Shown here in pieces: positions 27,074-35,407 of a DNA stretch of 64,000 bases. The stretch lies in assembly GCA_945787805.1 (NCBI GenBank), contig CALZID010000006.1:1-64000 (forward strand), in the 5' to 3' direction. The position numbers and the translations under genes were made by a program. Position 1 is the first letter of the stretch; every line of letters starts with the position of its first letter. The notes under the pieces were generated by a model. The model was not told the origin of the DNA. It made no database searches and saw only the letters and a program-made list of their open reading frames with translations. Source of the DNA: an uncultured Clostridia bacterium (GTDB taxonomy: Bacteria > Bacillota > Clostridia > Oscillospirales > Acutalibacteraceae).

Positions 27074-28309
27074 TTATTTTTCCTCTTTTTCAGCTGTCAA
27101 TTCTTCATATTTATTGATTAGATAATCAACAGTGCGCTCTGCACCCTCGCCGATATGCTCCCAGGTTTCTTCCTTTACTTCTTTTCTGCCTGTAACATAT
27201 CTTTCATCTGTAAGACAAGAGTCAATTAAATCTTTCAAATTATCCATATTATCTTCTGTAAGCTCACGACCGAGTCTCGGAAGTGCAGAAACAGTCCAGA
27301 GCGGTGTATCAAGCCACCATGCATCATAAAGGCTGACATCAAAATTAGGGTTCGTGTAAATTACCGGCTTATCATAAACCAATGAGAAGTCAAAAATAAC
27401 GCCTGAAAAGTCTGAAATAAGAATATCCGAACGGCGAAGCACATCAAAATTATCAGTATCTCTGTTCCATTCGAGCTGCTCCGACTCAGGATATTGAGCA
27501 ATAAGCTTATCAATCATCTCTTTTTCGGATTTGAATGACTGCGGGTGTGGACGGACAATAACATGATATCCTGTTTTAAGCAACACATCGAGTATTTTAC
27601 CGCCATACACACTGAAAATTGCACTTTGTCCCCAAGACGGAGCTAAAAGCACCGTTCTCTCATGCTCGGGTGCAGGACCTTCTTTTTCAAGTCTTGCAAT
27701 CATCTTATCCATATAAGGAATACCGACTTTTACCAGCTCTTTCGGGGGTAATTCACGGATTTTTTCGAGATTTCTGATGTCTTGTGCCTGATATTCACCT
27801 GAAAGTAAAATTGCGTCATAATAGTCGATACCGAACATTCTGTAAAGCGTTATTTCACTTGCGGCATGGGGAATATGAACATAATATTTAACATCTTTTG
27901 AACGCTTCCACTGATAAACATCAAGTCCCGGAGTTGTTGAAAGCACAATTGTTGCCTTTAAGAAATTAAGACGGGCAAAAGCCTTATTCTCACTACCTAC
28001 AAATTCAGCTTTAATATGTTCAAAGTCATTTTGAAGTGCCGGGTCGTCTTCCGACGCAGTCATATATACCACATCTTTGCCACGCTTATCAAGTTCTCGG
28101 CAAATCGGTTCAAAAATTGACCAATATCTTTTATCGTCGGCAAAAATCACAAAGGGAATGCCCTTCACATCCGCTTCGACCTTACCGCTGCCCAATTTAA
28201 AGCGTAATTTAATCCAAAGCATTCTAACAGAATAAAATGCCGCTCCCAAAACACCGATAAGAATGGTGAAGAGCATACTGCCCGTACCGGGGTCTATATA
28301 CAATAACAT
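27074..28309 (-). CDS. CDP-glycerol glycerophosphotransferase family protein (TagB/TagF-like)
   Basis: 411 aa from MLLYIDPGTG (AAGGAG 9 bases upstream; an in-frame TTG six codons earlier is less likely). N-terminal membrane anchor, then a GT-B fold with VHIPHAASEITLYR, LLAPSWGQSAIF, VIVRPHPQS and SDILISDFSGVIFDF, the hallmark C-terminal motifs of teichoic-acid polyol-phosphate transferases. It should add glycerol-phosphate or a similar unit from a CDP-activated donor at the inner face of the membrane. The length is short for a full polymerase, so primase-like TagB activity is equally possible. Confidence 0.85.
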   Translation of the reverse strand: MLLYIDPGTGSMLFTILIGVLGAAFYSVRMLWIKLRFKLGSGKVEADVKGIPFVIFADDKRYWSIFEPICRELDKRGKDVVYMTASEDDPALQNDFEHIKAEFVGSENKAFARLNFLKATIVLSTTPGLDVYQWKRSKDVKYYVHIPHAASEITLYRMFGIDYYDAILLSGEYQAQDIRNLEKIRELPPKELVKVGIPYMDKMIARLEKEGPAPEHERTVLLAPSWGQSAIFSVYGGKILDVLLKTGYHVIVRPHPQSFKSEKEMIDKLIAQYPESEQLEWNRDTDNFDVLRRSDILISDFSGVIFDFSLVYDKPVIYTNPNFDVSLYDAWWLDTPLWTVSALPRLGRELTEDNMDNLKDLIDSCLTDERYVTGRKEVKEETWEHIGEGAERTVDYLINKYEELTAEKEEK

Positions 28310-28385
28310 AGTCAATTTCTCCTTCAAAACACTAAGTAAAACCGAACAATTATTCTACAAAAGTGAACATTAACATATACACTAT

Positions 28386-28414
28386 ATAATATCACATAAA
28401 AATACAAAAAGCAA
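28386..28414 (-). promoter_or_regulatory. Promoter of the TagF-like/YidC-fusion unit
   Basis: TTGCTT (28409-28414), 17 bp spacer, TATTAT (28386-28391) on the minus strand, about 70 bases before the start codon. Confidence 0.6.
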
Positions 28415-28430
28415 CAATTTGCTTCAATAT

Positions 28431-28468
28431 AAAAGGGTATGACTTTTCGCCATACCCTTCGGTAAAAT
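28431..28468 (-). terminator. Intrinsic terminator of the lic-like operon
   Basis: Stem AAGGGTATG/CATACCCTT with TTATATT on the minus strand, directly after the DMT transporter stop at 28474. Confidence 0.75.
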
Positions 28469-28473
28469 ACAAA

Positions 28474-29460
28474 TCAGTTTTCGCTCTTCTTTTTGAAAAT
28501 CTCTTTGAAGTCGGCGGCTGCGAAAATACCGCATACAAGAACAACAATTGTGCAAAGAATAACTGCAAGTGACGGAAGCTGCAAAGCGATAATTGATGTG
28601 AATACAACAGCCCATGCACTGTATGTAATATTAAGTGCCATTGATTTTGAAGCGCCAATCTGTGCGATTGCCTTGTAGTAGAAAAGATAAGAAACGGTTG
28701 CGCAGAAGGCAGCTGCTATTACAATGGGAACAAGCCATTTTTCCGTTCCCGATGCAGAGAAGCTCTTAAAGAGATCTCCCACGAAGCCCCATGCACTTGT
28801 GATTCCGTAACCCTTTACAAGTGAGATTGCCGGTAAAAGAATTATACCGTAAGTAACTGCCGATGTTGTCTGACGAATTTGAAGTGCATATTCGTCTTTG
28901 ACTTCAGGGTCTGTAAGAGATTTTGCAAGGATAACTGCTTCAATACCCCAGCCGAATGAGCACATCAATGCGCCGAGAATACCCAAAGCAAAGTTTGTTG
29001 TTTCGATTGTGGGGTCCCAGCTGAGTCCCAACACGCCTCCGATTGTTGCTACCAGGAAAATCCACTGATACCATTTCATCTTCTCTTTCAGGAAAATGAA
29101 TGCAAGAACCGCACCGATTGCGGGGAAAATAGCACTTGCAACCGCACCGATTGCCGGACCCATATAGTTGACTGACATAACATAGCCCGTCATACCGATA
29201 GGTCCGCCGATAACCGCTGCAAGTACAACGAATTTACCGCTCTTTGTTTTGAAGGCTTTCCAAACATTCGGGAGCTTTCCTCTGACTCCGTTATATGCCG
29301 TTGCCCAGATTGCCGAAAATGTATCGTGTAAAAATGTACTTACAAACGGTGCCAAGAAAATTGCTTCTTCTGTTGTACAGAAAGGACTCATTGCCAATGC
29401 ACTACCGAGAATGATTGTTTCGAGAGCCCATGTTAAACCTGCTAATACGCCTGCTACCAT
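28474..29460 (-). CDS. EamA/DMT-family transporter, LicB-like choline permease
   Basis: 328 aa with about ten membrane helices and two EamA repeats (ASAIFPAIGAVLAFIFLKEKM in the first, YYKAIAQIGASKSMALNIT in the second). DMT proteins of this size in lic loci (LicB) import choline. Placement directly after a choline kinase-like gene supports that substrate. GGAGG lies 9 bases before the ATG. Last gene of the operon. Confidence 0.82.
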   Translation of the reverse strand: MVAGVLAGLTWALETIILGSALAMSPFCTTEEAIFLAPFVSTFLHDTFSAIWATAYNGVRGKLPNVWKAFKTKSGKFVVLAAVIGGPIGMTGYVMSVNYMGPAIGAVASAIFPAIGAVLAFIFLKEKMKWYQWIFLVATIGGVLGLSWDPTIETTNFALGILGALMCSFGWGIEAVILAKSLTDPEVKDEYALQIRQTTSAVTYGIILLPAISLVKGYGITSAWGFVGDLFKSFSASGTEKWLVPIVIAAAFCATVSYLFYYKAIAQIGASKSMALNITYSAWAVVFTSIIALQLPSLAVILCTIVVLVCGIFAAADFKEIFKKKSEN

Positions 29461-29494
29461 AAATTTTTTCCTCCAAAAATTATATTAAAGATTA

Positions 29495-30394
29495 TTATAT
29501 ATTCTTATAAGCTTCTAAAAAGCCTTTAAGTCTTGTATAGCGTTCTGTTGCCCAGTCTTCCATAGGTTGTCCGTCAAAGGGAACTCTTGTTTTTGCCCAA
29601 AGAGTCCAAAGATAGTCAACATAGATTTTGCTTGCAAGGAAATGCTTTTCGTCAATAGCCTCAGGCTCTTTGCCGAGATATTCAGTGAGCAGCATCTTGT
29701 CGCATTCAGCATTAAAGCCTGCTTCGATTGATACATCTGCCAAGTCCCACATACCGTCGTTCATTCCTGCATATTCCCAGTCGATAAGATACATTCTGCC
29801 GTCGCCTACAACCCAGTTTTCACAAAGGGGGTCATTGTGACAAGGAACTTTCTTTGAAGGAATTGCAGAGTCGATTTCTGCCTTAATTTTCATAACCTCT
29901 GCTTTGATTTCGGCATAATCGTCATACATGGGAACACTATTATCATTGATAATTTTTTCATATCCCGCTGCCATTTCAAAAACTTCAAAAGGCACTTTTG
30001 TGTCAGCACCCGATGTGTGCATTGTCTTAAAGATTTCTGCCATTTGCTTAATTCTTTCGGGATTTGCAAGCGAGTCCGCTGACATTGTAACAGCATTTTT
30101 AATGTATTTTGTAACCTTTGAGCCGTCTTCACCGAAATAGAGCATTTCTGCGTCAACGCCTAAGTCACAGGCAAGTTTTGTGCTTGTCATTTCATCTTTG
30201 CGGACAATCATTTCTTCCGTGCCTTCACCGGGAATTCTAACAACATACTCTTCCCCGTTATTAAGGGTAACCTTATATGTATGGTTTGTAAGTCCTCCCA
30301 TTCTTGATAAATCGGCATATTCATCTGTACCGAGAACTTTAAGCAATAAGCCTTTAACTAATGCTATGTCTTCTTTAACGATTTCTTTTGCCAC
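29495..30394 (-). CDS. Choline kinase-like phosphotransferase (LicA-like)
   Basis: 299 aa with the aminoglycoside-phosphotransferase/choline-kinase fold: GGLTNHTYKVTLNNGEEYVVRIPG (nucleotide loop), then the Brenner motif HNDPLCENWVV and LIDWEYAGMNDGMWDLAD. It should phosphorylate choline (or ethanolamine) with ATP, the first step after uptake. GTG start with AGGAGG 8 bases upstream. The LicC-like gene ends 2 bases before it. Confidence 0.88.
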   Translation of the reverse strand: MAKEIVKEDIALVKGLLLKVLGTDEYADLSRMGGLTNHTYKVTLNNGEEYVVRIPGEGTEEMIVRKDEMTSTKLACDLGVDAEMLYFGEDGSKVTKYIKNAVTMSADSLANPERIKQMAEIFKTMHTSGADTKVPFEVFEMAAGYEKIINDNSVPMYDDYAEIKAEVMKIKAEIDSAIPSKKVPCHNDPLCENWVVGDGRMYLIDWEYAGMNDGMWDLADVSIEAGFNAECDKMLLTEYLGKEPEAIDEKHFLASKIYVDYLWTLWAKTRVPFDGQPMEDWATERYTRLKGFLEAYKNI

Positions 30395-30396
30395 TT

Positions 30397-31266
30397 TTAT
30401 ATCCTCCTTAATATTTTTTCTTCATAAGAATATTTATATTTTTGATTATTGTATGTAAACATAAAACCTGCCGCAGAATTATCTGCATCTTTATATGACA
30501 AAACTTCGGTCAAGTCTTTTTCTTCGCAGTTAAGCTCTTTTGCCACGGATTTCAAAATTTCGGAATGAGTATTATTCACATAAGTTGTGTCAAACTCTCT
30601 TAACTCATCGAGAGTATCAAACTCAAAAACAACATCGTCGGAATATTTTCTTATTTTCATTTTCAGTTCGTCAATGTTGTTGATATAAATACTCTCCCAC
30701 AACAAATCTCTTGTTTCGGGAAGGTCATATATTTTTTCTAAAATCTCGACGAATTTTTGGCTGAATGTTTCGTCCCAGAATGTATGGCCTAACATATACC
30801 AGGCATTTTTACCGCCTATTTGAACATCCGTTATAATGCCGTCTTCGTCATAATCCATACACCATTCTTTTGTAGGGCCGTCAGCATAAACCGCCGCATA
30901 ATAGCAATCGCTGACTTCACTTTCAAAGGGGTTTTGTGAAAAATAATTATCGGACGAACAGATATATGTGTTTTTGAGAATATCTTTAACCGCATAGATG
31001 CTTGAATTGTTATTTCTCACAAGATATTCGGAGTTATGAACAAGATGCACACCGAATTTTTCTTTCAGATAATCAAACTGTTCACTCTTATAACCTGTTA
31101 CAATATAGATTTCAGGCACTCCTGCCTCTTGTAACTGACGGATTTGCCTTTCAATTAAGACTTCACCTTTAACGGTAATAAGTGCTTTATGCTTTTCATA
31201 GGATAAGGGGGCAAATCTGCTTGCTGTACCCGCCGCCATTATAACAGCATTGTCAACTTTATACAT
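30397..31266 (-). CDS. CTP:phosphocholine cytidylyltransferase-like (LicC-like)
   Basis: About 289 aa. N-terminal nucleotidyltransferase domain: VIMAAGTASRFAPLSYEKHKALI, then GEVLIERQIRQLQEAGV and ICSSDNYF (metal Asp). It should make CDP-choline from CTP and phosphocholine. The last 60 residues (SEILKSVAKELNCEEKDL...FMFTYNNQKYKYSY) resemble the N-terminal segment of LicA kinases and look like a remnant of a kinase domain, as if this gene arose from a LicC-LicA fusion like its upstream neighbour. The upstream gene overlaps it by a few bases. Confidence 0.85.
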   Translation of the reverse strand: MYKVDNAVIMAAGTASRFAPLSYEKHKALITVKGEVLIERQIRQLQEAGVPEIYIVTGYKSEQFDYLKEKFGVHLVHNSEYLVRNNNSSIYAVKDILKNTYICSSDNYFSQNPFESEVSDCYYAAVYADGPTKEWCMDYDEDGIITDVQIGGKNAWYMLGHTFWDETFSQKFVEILEKIYDLPETRDLLWESIYINNIDELKMKIRKYSDDVVFEFDTLDELREFDTTYVNNTHSEILKSVAKELNCEEKDLTEVLSYKDADNSAAGFMFTYNNQKYKYSYEEKILRRI

Positions 31267-33016
31267 TTTCATTTCCTTTCAATTCGTTCTTTACAATTCT
31301 GTAATATTCTTTTGCAAATCTGTATTGTCTAATGGAATATTCCCCGAATTCTACACCGTGCTTAATTTTATATTCACACCAGTTGCTCCATATAAGACCG
31401 CCAATTGCAATATAGGCATAAATTTTCAACCTTGTCTCATTCGAGCAGCCTTCGGTAAAATAAGCCGAAATTACCCCGTCAACTTGTTTTCTGTCATACA
31501 TTGCATAAAGACAAAACATTGCAATATCTAAATGTGGGTCTTGCATTCCCGCATATTCCCAGTCGATAAGTCTGATTGTTTCCCAATCATCACTGTTATC
31601 GGGTATCATAAAATTATCGTGGACAGCGTCAATGTGAACCAAGGTTTTTTCTTTTTCCAGAGAATCTATAAAGGCTTTCAAAGAAAGAATATTCTGTTTT
31701 GTTTCTTTATAATCTGAATAAACCGACTCGGAGCCGTTCCATAAACTTTCAAAATATTCTATTTTTTCAAACAAATCAAATTCGTGGTCAACCTTAAATT
31801 TTGCATTATGAAATTGCCGAAGCTTTTTCATACAAATTTCCACATCTTTTTGATTGTGGGGATTGCAAAAATGCGTATTTGATATGTATTTTGATATTTT
31901 AAGCCCCGTATTCTCGTTAAGATAAACCACTTCGTCAGCAATGCCTTTGTTCTGTACCGCTTTATAGTTTTTTGCCTCATAAGTATGATTTATAAATTCT
32001 TTGCGGTCGTCGACGGGAATTCTCAAAATATAAGATTCGTTCTTATATGTAAAAGCAAAGGAGCGGTTGGTCATTCCCTTTTTTAATACCGAAATATTTG
32101 TAATTTCATCTTCTTTTGCACCCAAAACTCTTGAAATCTCATCTATGGGTATAAGCACTTGAGCGTCCAGTTCTTGCAAATCGTCAATGCCGTTAATTTC
32201 AACAACATCTTCATCCGAGATGATTTTAGGACCTATCAAAAGTTTATCTTTTTCATAAAGAGCTTCTTCCCAAAATGCACCTTTGTAACGACGGTCGGTG
32301 TTCATTTCTAAAAGCCTTTTGCGAATGATTTCTGCATCACTTTTTAAAAGATAACTTATGCCAATCATCCTGTCGCCCTTAACGCCGAAAGGCAGAACGC
32401 AAAGCTCTTGCTTTCTGTTGACACGAACCGAGCTTTCTTCGTCTTTCGCATCTGATACCATATACCAAGAATAAAGCTCATTATTTTCAAAAGGATTTCT
32501 TTTGCACCACAAATCGCAAGGTACCACATAGCAATTGTCGAGATATTTTTCTGATAAAGCCATAGAATTAAGATTATTCTTATGTAAATAATCGGCATTG
32601 ACTATCAATCGGACGCCGTATTTATCAATAAGATATTCAAACTTTTCTTTGGCAAAGCCCACAACAATATGGATTTCGTAAACTCCGACGGCATGCAGTT
32701 GACAAATCAGCCTTTCAATCAGCACTTCTCCATTCACTTCTAAAAGAGCTTTTGGAATTTCAGCATCAAAAAGCGACTTCTTGATGCCCAGTCCCGCCGC
32801 CAAAAGAATAGCCCGTTTAGGCGAGTTTTGAGATAACAACTTTTTACATTTATCGGTAAGCCGCATATTTTCATCAACAAGACCTTCACCCAGAAGATTT
32901 TGAATTGATTTATTTATTGCCCCCAAGGAACAATTGCAAATATTTGCCAATTCTCTTTGGTTTGAATATTTATGCGACGAGAGCGCCAAAATAACATCTT
33001 CATCTCTTTTGTTCAC
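31259..33016 (-). CDS. Winged-helix / LicC-like / LicA-like three-domain fusion
   Basis: About 585 aa. Residues 1-62 form a winged helix (SNQRELANICNCSLGAINKSIQNLLGEGLV). Residues 65-285 form a nucleotidyltransferase (AILLAAGLGIKKSLFDAEIPKALLEV, with the usual Arg replaced by Lys). Residues 295-585 form a choline-kinase-like domain (GMTNRSFAFTYKNESYILRIP, HIDAVHDNFMI, LIDWEYAGMQDPHLDIA). It could phosphorylate and cytidylylate choline in one protein and also bind DNA to regulate the operon. GTG start at 33016 is chosen because GGAG lies 7 bases upstream; the longer reading frame would overlap the promoter. Confidence 0.82.
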   Translation of the reverse strand: MNKRDEDVILALSSHKYSNQRELANICNCSLGAINKSIQNLLGEGLVDENMRLTDKCKKLLSQNSPKRAILLAAGLGIKKSLFDAEIPKALLEVNGEVLIERLICQLHAVGVYEIHIVVGFAKEKFEYLIDKYGVRLIVNADYLHKNNLNSMALSEKYLDNCYVVPCDLWCKRNPFENNELYSWYMVSDAKDEESSVRVNRKQELCVLPFGVKGDRMIGISYLLKSDAEIIRKRLLEMNTDRRYKGAFWEEALYEKDKLLIGPKIISDEDVVEINGIDDLQELDAQVLIPIDEISRVLGAKEDEITNISVLKKGMTNRSFAFTYKNESYILRIPVDDRKEFINHTYEAKNYKAVQNKGIADEVVYLNENTGLKISKYISNTHFCNPHNQKDVEICMKKLRQFHNAKFKVDHEFDLFEKIEYFESLWNGSESVYSDYKETKQNILSLKAFIDSLEKEKTLVHIDAVHDNFMIPDNSDDWETIRLIDWEYAGMQDPHLDIAMFCLYAMYDRKQVDGVISAYFTEGCSNETRLKIYAYIAIGGLIWSNWCEYKIKHGVEFGEYSIRQYRFAKEYYRIVKNELKGNENV

Positions 33017-33051
33017 GAAATCACTCCAATTCAGTTTTGGTGAACTACTAT

Positions 33052-33079
33052 ATTTTAACACATAAAAAAATTATGTCAA
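33052..33079 (-). promoter_or_regulatory. Promoter of the lic-like operon
   Basis: TTGACA (33074-33079), 16 bp, TAAAAT (33052-33057) on the minus strand. The -10 lies about 35 bases before the GTG start, which argues against the longer start of the fusion gene. Confidence 0.65.
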
Positions 33080-33123
33080 TGGCTAATATGTAAAATAAAC
33101 ATATTCCGACATAATTTTTACTA

Positions 33124-33151
33124 TTGAAAATAGCCAAAAACATTGTATAAT
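33124..33151 (+). promoter_or_regulatory. Promoter of the MATE transporter gene
   Basis: TTGAAA (33124-33129), 16 bp, TATAAT (33146-33151), divergent from the lic-like promoter only 45 bp away. Confidence 0.6.
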
Positions 33152-33191
33152 GATTGAAGTATATAATAATTAAAGTTTGGAGAAGTTAGTT

Positions 33192-34553
33192 TTGGCATTG
33201 AGAAGAACAGTAGACATGACACGGGGGCCATTATTCCGCAATATAATTTCATACACAATCCCCATTATGCTCACGGGATTTCTACAGCTGCTTTTTAATG
33301 CAGCCGACTTAATTATTGTGGGACAATTCTGCGGCAGTATATCCGTTGCCGCAGTCGGTTCAACATCTGCAATTACAAATTTAATTGTCAATCTTTTTAT
33401 CGGTTTATCAGTAGGCTCGGGCGTAGCAGTTGCACAAGCCATCGGTGCAAATGACCAAGAGAAAATACACCGTGCCATTCACACCGCTATTCCTACGGCA
33501 CTTGTCGGCGGTGTGATTTTAACATTTATTGGTGTAACTTTTTCAGAAACTTTTCTTAAATGGATGGGCACTCCCGATAATGTGCTTTCTCTGTCTGCGA
33601 TTTATATGAAGATATATTTTGCGGGAATTGTATTTATAATGATATACAATTTTTGCGCAGCTATTTTAAGGGCAGCCGGCGACACGAAATCCCCGCTGGT
33701 TTTCTTGGCAATTACAGGTGTTATAAATGTTGCGCTCAATGTTATATTTGTCACCGTTTTTGACCTTAATGTTGCAGGTGTTGCTCTTGCTACTACAATT
33801 TCACAGGCTGTTGCTGCAATATTAGTTCTTCTTGCCCTTATAAAAAGAACTGACGCTTGCAAATTACAGCTTTCAAAAATAAGATTTTATAAAGAAGAAC
33901 TTTGGCAAATTGTTAAAATCGGTTTGCCCGCAGGTGTTCAAGGTTCACTGTTTTCAATTTCAAATGTAATTATTCAATCTTCAATAAACTCTTTTGGTGA
34001 AGTTGTTATGTCAGGTAATGCTGCCGCACTTAATATTGAAGGATTTATGTTTGTCGGTCTTAATGCATTCCATCAAACTGCCCTTAACTTCACCGGGCAA
34101 AATATCGGTGCAAAACAATATAAAAGAGCGAAAAAAGTTTTTCTTTTATGTTTAGGCTGCGTCTTTGTAATCGGCGTTATTATTTCCATAGGTGTTTATC
34201 TTGCAGCTGAGTATCTTTTGAAAATATATCTTCCGGACTCGGCAGACGCAGTGGCTTTTGGACTTGTAAGACTGAAATATTTATGCTTGGCTTATTTCCT
34301 TTTAGGTATGATGGATGTTTCAGGCGGTAGTCTTCGGGGAATGGGAGTTTCTGTCACTCCAACGGTGATTTCTGTACTCGGCATTTGCGGTGTGCGTATC
34401 GGCTGGATTTACACCGTATTTCAAATCCCGGAATTTCATACGCCCGAATGTCTTTATTTGTCATACGCAATATCTTGGGTAATAACATTTACAGCACAAA
34501 CTGTTGCATATTTTATTACATATAATAAGAAAAAGAAAATAAATTCAAAATGA
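33192..34553 (+). CDS. MATE-family efflux transporter
   Basis: About 453 aa with twelve predicted membrane helices in two MATE repeats (TRGPLFRNIISYTIPIMLTGFLQLLFNAADLIIVGQF at the N-terminus is the family opening). It exports cations or drugs by Na+ or H+ antiport; in polymer loci related MOP proteins also flip lipid-linked repeats, which is possible here. TTG start preferred for GGAG 9 bases upstream, keeping the usual VDMTRGP lead; an ATG at 33216 is the alternative. Confidence 0.85.
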   Translation: MALRRTVDMTRGPLFRNIISYTIPIMLTGFLQLLFNAADLIIVGQFCGSISVAAVGSTSAITNLIVNLFIGLSVGSGVAVAQAIGANDQEKIHRAIHTAIPTALVGGVILTFIGVTFSETFLKWMGTPDNVLSLSAIYMKIYFAGIVFIMIYNFCAAILRAAGDTKSPLVFLAITGVINVALNVIFVTVFDLNVAGVALATTISQAVAAILVLLALIKRTDACKLQLSKIRFYKEELWQIVKIGLPAGVQGSLFSISNVIIQSSINSFGEVVMSGNAAALNIEGFMFVGLNAFHQTALNFTGQNIGAKQYKRAKKVFLLCLGCVFVIGVIISIGVYLAAEYLLKIYLPDSADAVAFGLVRLKYLCLAYFLLGMMDVSGGSLRGMGVSVTPTVISVLGICGVRIGWIYTVFQIPEFHTPECLYLSYAISWVITFTAQTVAYFITYNKKKKINSK

Positions 34554-34555
34554 CA

Positions 34556-34596
34556 AAGGGGTTGTAAAAGCTTTCGTTTTTACAACCCCTGATAAT
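34556..34596 (+). terminator. Intrinsic terminator after the MATE gene
   Basis: Stem GGGGTTGTAAAA/TTTTTACAACCCC with an AGCTTTCG-containing loop. It shares sequence with the terminators at 36376 and 62816, not only structure. Confidence 0.8.
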
Positions 34597-34623
34597 TTTA
34601 CTGATTTCAATTTTCGACAAAAA

Positions 34624-34652
34624 AAGCGCTCTTTGTGAGCGCCCAACATATT
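34624..34652 (-). terminator. Minus-strand terminator-like hairpin
   Basis: GGCGCTC ACAAA GAGCGC followed by TTTTTTT on the minus strand. No minus-strand gene is visible upstream of it, so it is an orphan, unless the ncRNA region is also transcribed antisense. Confidence 0.55.
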
Positions 34653-34768
34653 TATAATATCAAAAGCAAGGACAAAAGTCAATAGTTTTCGCGAATTTTT
34701 ATCAGCATAATATACAAAATCTGCGAAATACATAATAAAAAAGTGTAAACTTTGTACAAAATTACATA

Positions 34769-34797
34769 TTGCAATCCCTGTATTTTAGTGTTATATT
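34769..34797 (+). promoter_or_regulatory. Promoter of the candidate ncRNA
   Basis: TTGCAA (34769-34774), 17 bp, TATATT (34792-34797). The start point is expected near 34804. Confidence 0.55.
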
Positions 34798-34803
34798 ATA
34801 ATC

Positions 34804-35307
34804 AAAGAAAGGGAAAAGGTGATTCCAATGTACAACTAAACCTAAAAACTAAATGGTTAATTTAAAGAAATAGGTGGTTCCGATGTACAGATAAAAACCT
34901 GATTCAAAACCAAAGAAAAAGGTGGTTGCAATGTTTCGGTAAGAACCTGAATCTCAGATGGTAAATCTTAGTTTAAAAAATAAAAGGTGCAGCAAGCAGC
35001 ACGGACGAAAAGCATTGCTTAGGTTTAAGCCAAAGCGAATTTTATATAGATAAATGCTTGCAAACTAAGTTTTATGATTATGAGATGACTTTCAAGGCCT
35101 TCGTAAAATTCTAAAGCATTAAAGAGTCTCGCTTTTCGAGAATAGTTAAAATGAAATGTCAGAGAGAATGGTAAACAAATGAAGGCAAAATTGAATAGAA
35201 AGAGAGGAAGCTCAAATGATGTTAGATATCAAGAGTGAACAGAAGTAGCCCCCCGGTCCGTGAAAGATGTGTAAAGAAACATCGACCTTGGGGGCTACTT
35301 CTTTTTA
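34804..35307 (+). ncRNA. Candidate structured non-coding RNA, ~500 nt, with three internal repeats
   Basis: A gene-free 850 bp gap holds a self-contained unit with promoter, about 500 nt and a strong terminator (AGAAGTAGCCCCC/GGGGGCTACTTCT, 35241-35302). No ORF of sensible length runs through it. Three repeats (34817-34843, 34872-34900, 34920-34948) share AGGTG.TT.C.ATGT and end in ACCT, so each can form an AGGU/ACCU hairpin. Each also contains ATG plus two codons and TAA after a GGTG. Local hairpins include GTGC/GCAC (near 34987-35002) and TCTCG/CGAGA (35127-35141). The size and complexity recall large ornate bacterial RNAs, but I cannot assign a class. Confidence 0.6.
35241..35307 (+). terminator. 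Terminator of the candidate ncRNA
   Basis: 13 bp perfect stem (35241-35253 with 35290-35302), an inner branch GGTC/GACC and GATGT/ACATC, then a T tract. A second small hairpin (CGTCCCC/GGGGCG, 35318-35331) with TTTTTTT follows. Confidence 0.85.
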
Positions 35308-35346
35308 TGCTTTTTTCGTCCCCTGGGGCGATTTTTTTATATATTG

Positions 35347-35375
35347 TTGAATTGTTTTGCTCTTTATGGTAGAAT
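35347..35375 (+). promoter_or_regulatory. Promoter of the second GH43 gene
   Basis: TTGAAT (35347-35352), 17 bp, TAGAAT (35370-35375). It shows that GH43 is transcribed separately from the ncRNA. Confidence 0.7.
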
Positions 35376-35407
35376 CATAAAAAGCAATACTCGAGGGAGC
35401 GGAAAAT

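Noticed and set aside
34952-35060. 31-codon basic peptide frame (MVNLSLKNKRC...) inside the ncRNA region
   Set aside because: No ribosome site before its ATG, and composition like random A-rich sequence; treated as part of the RNA.
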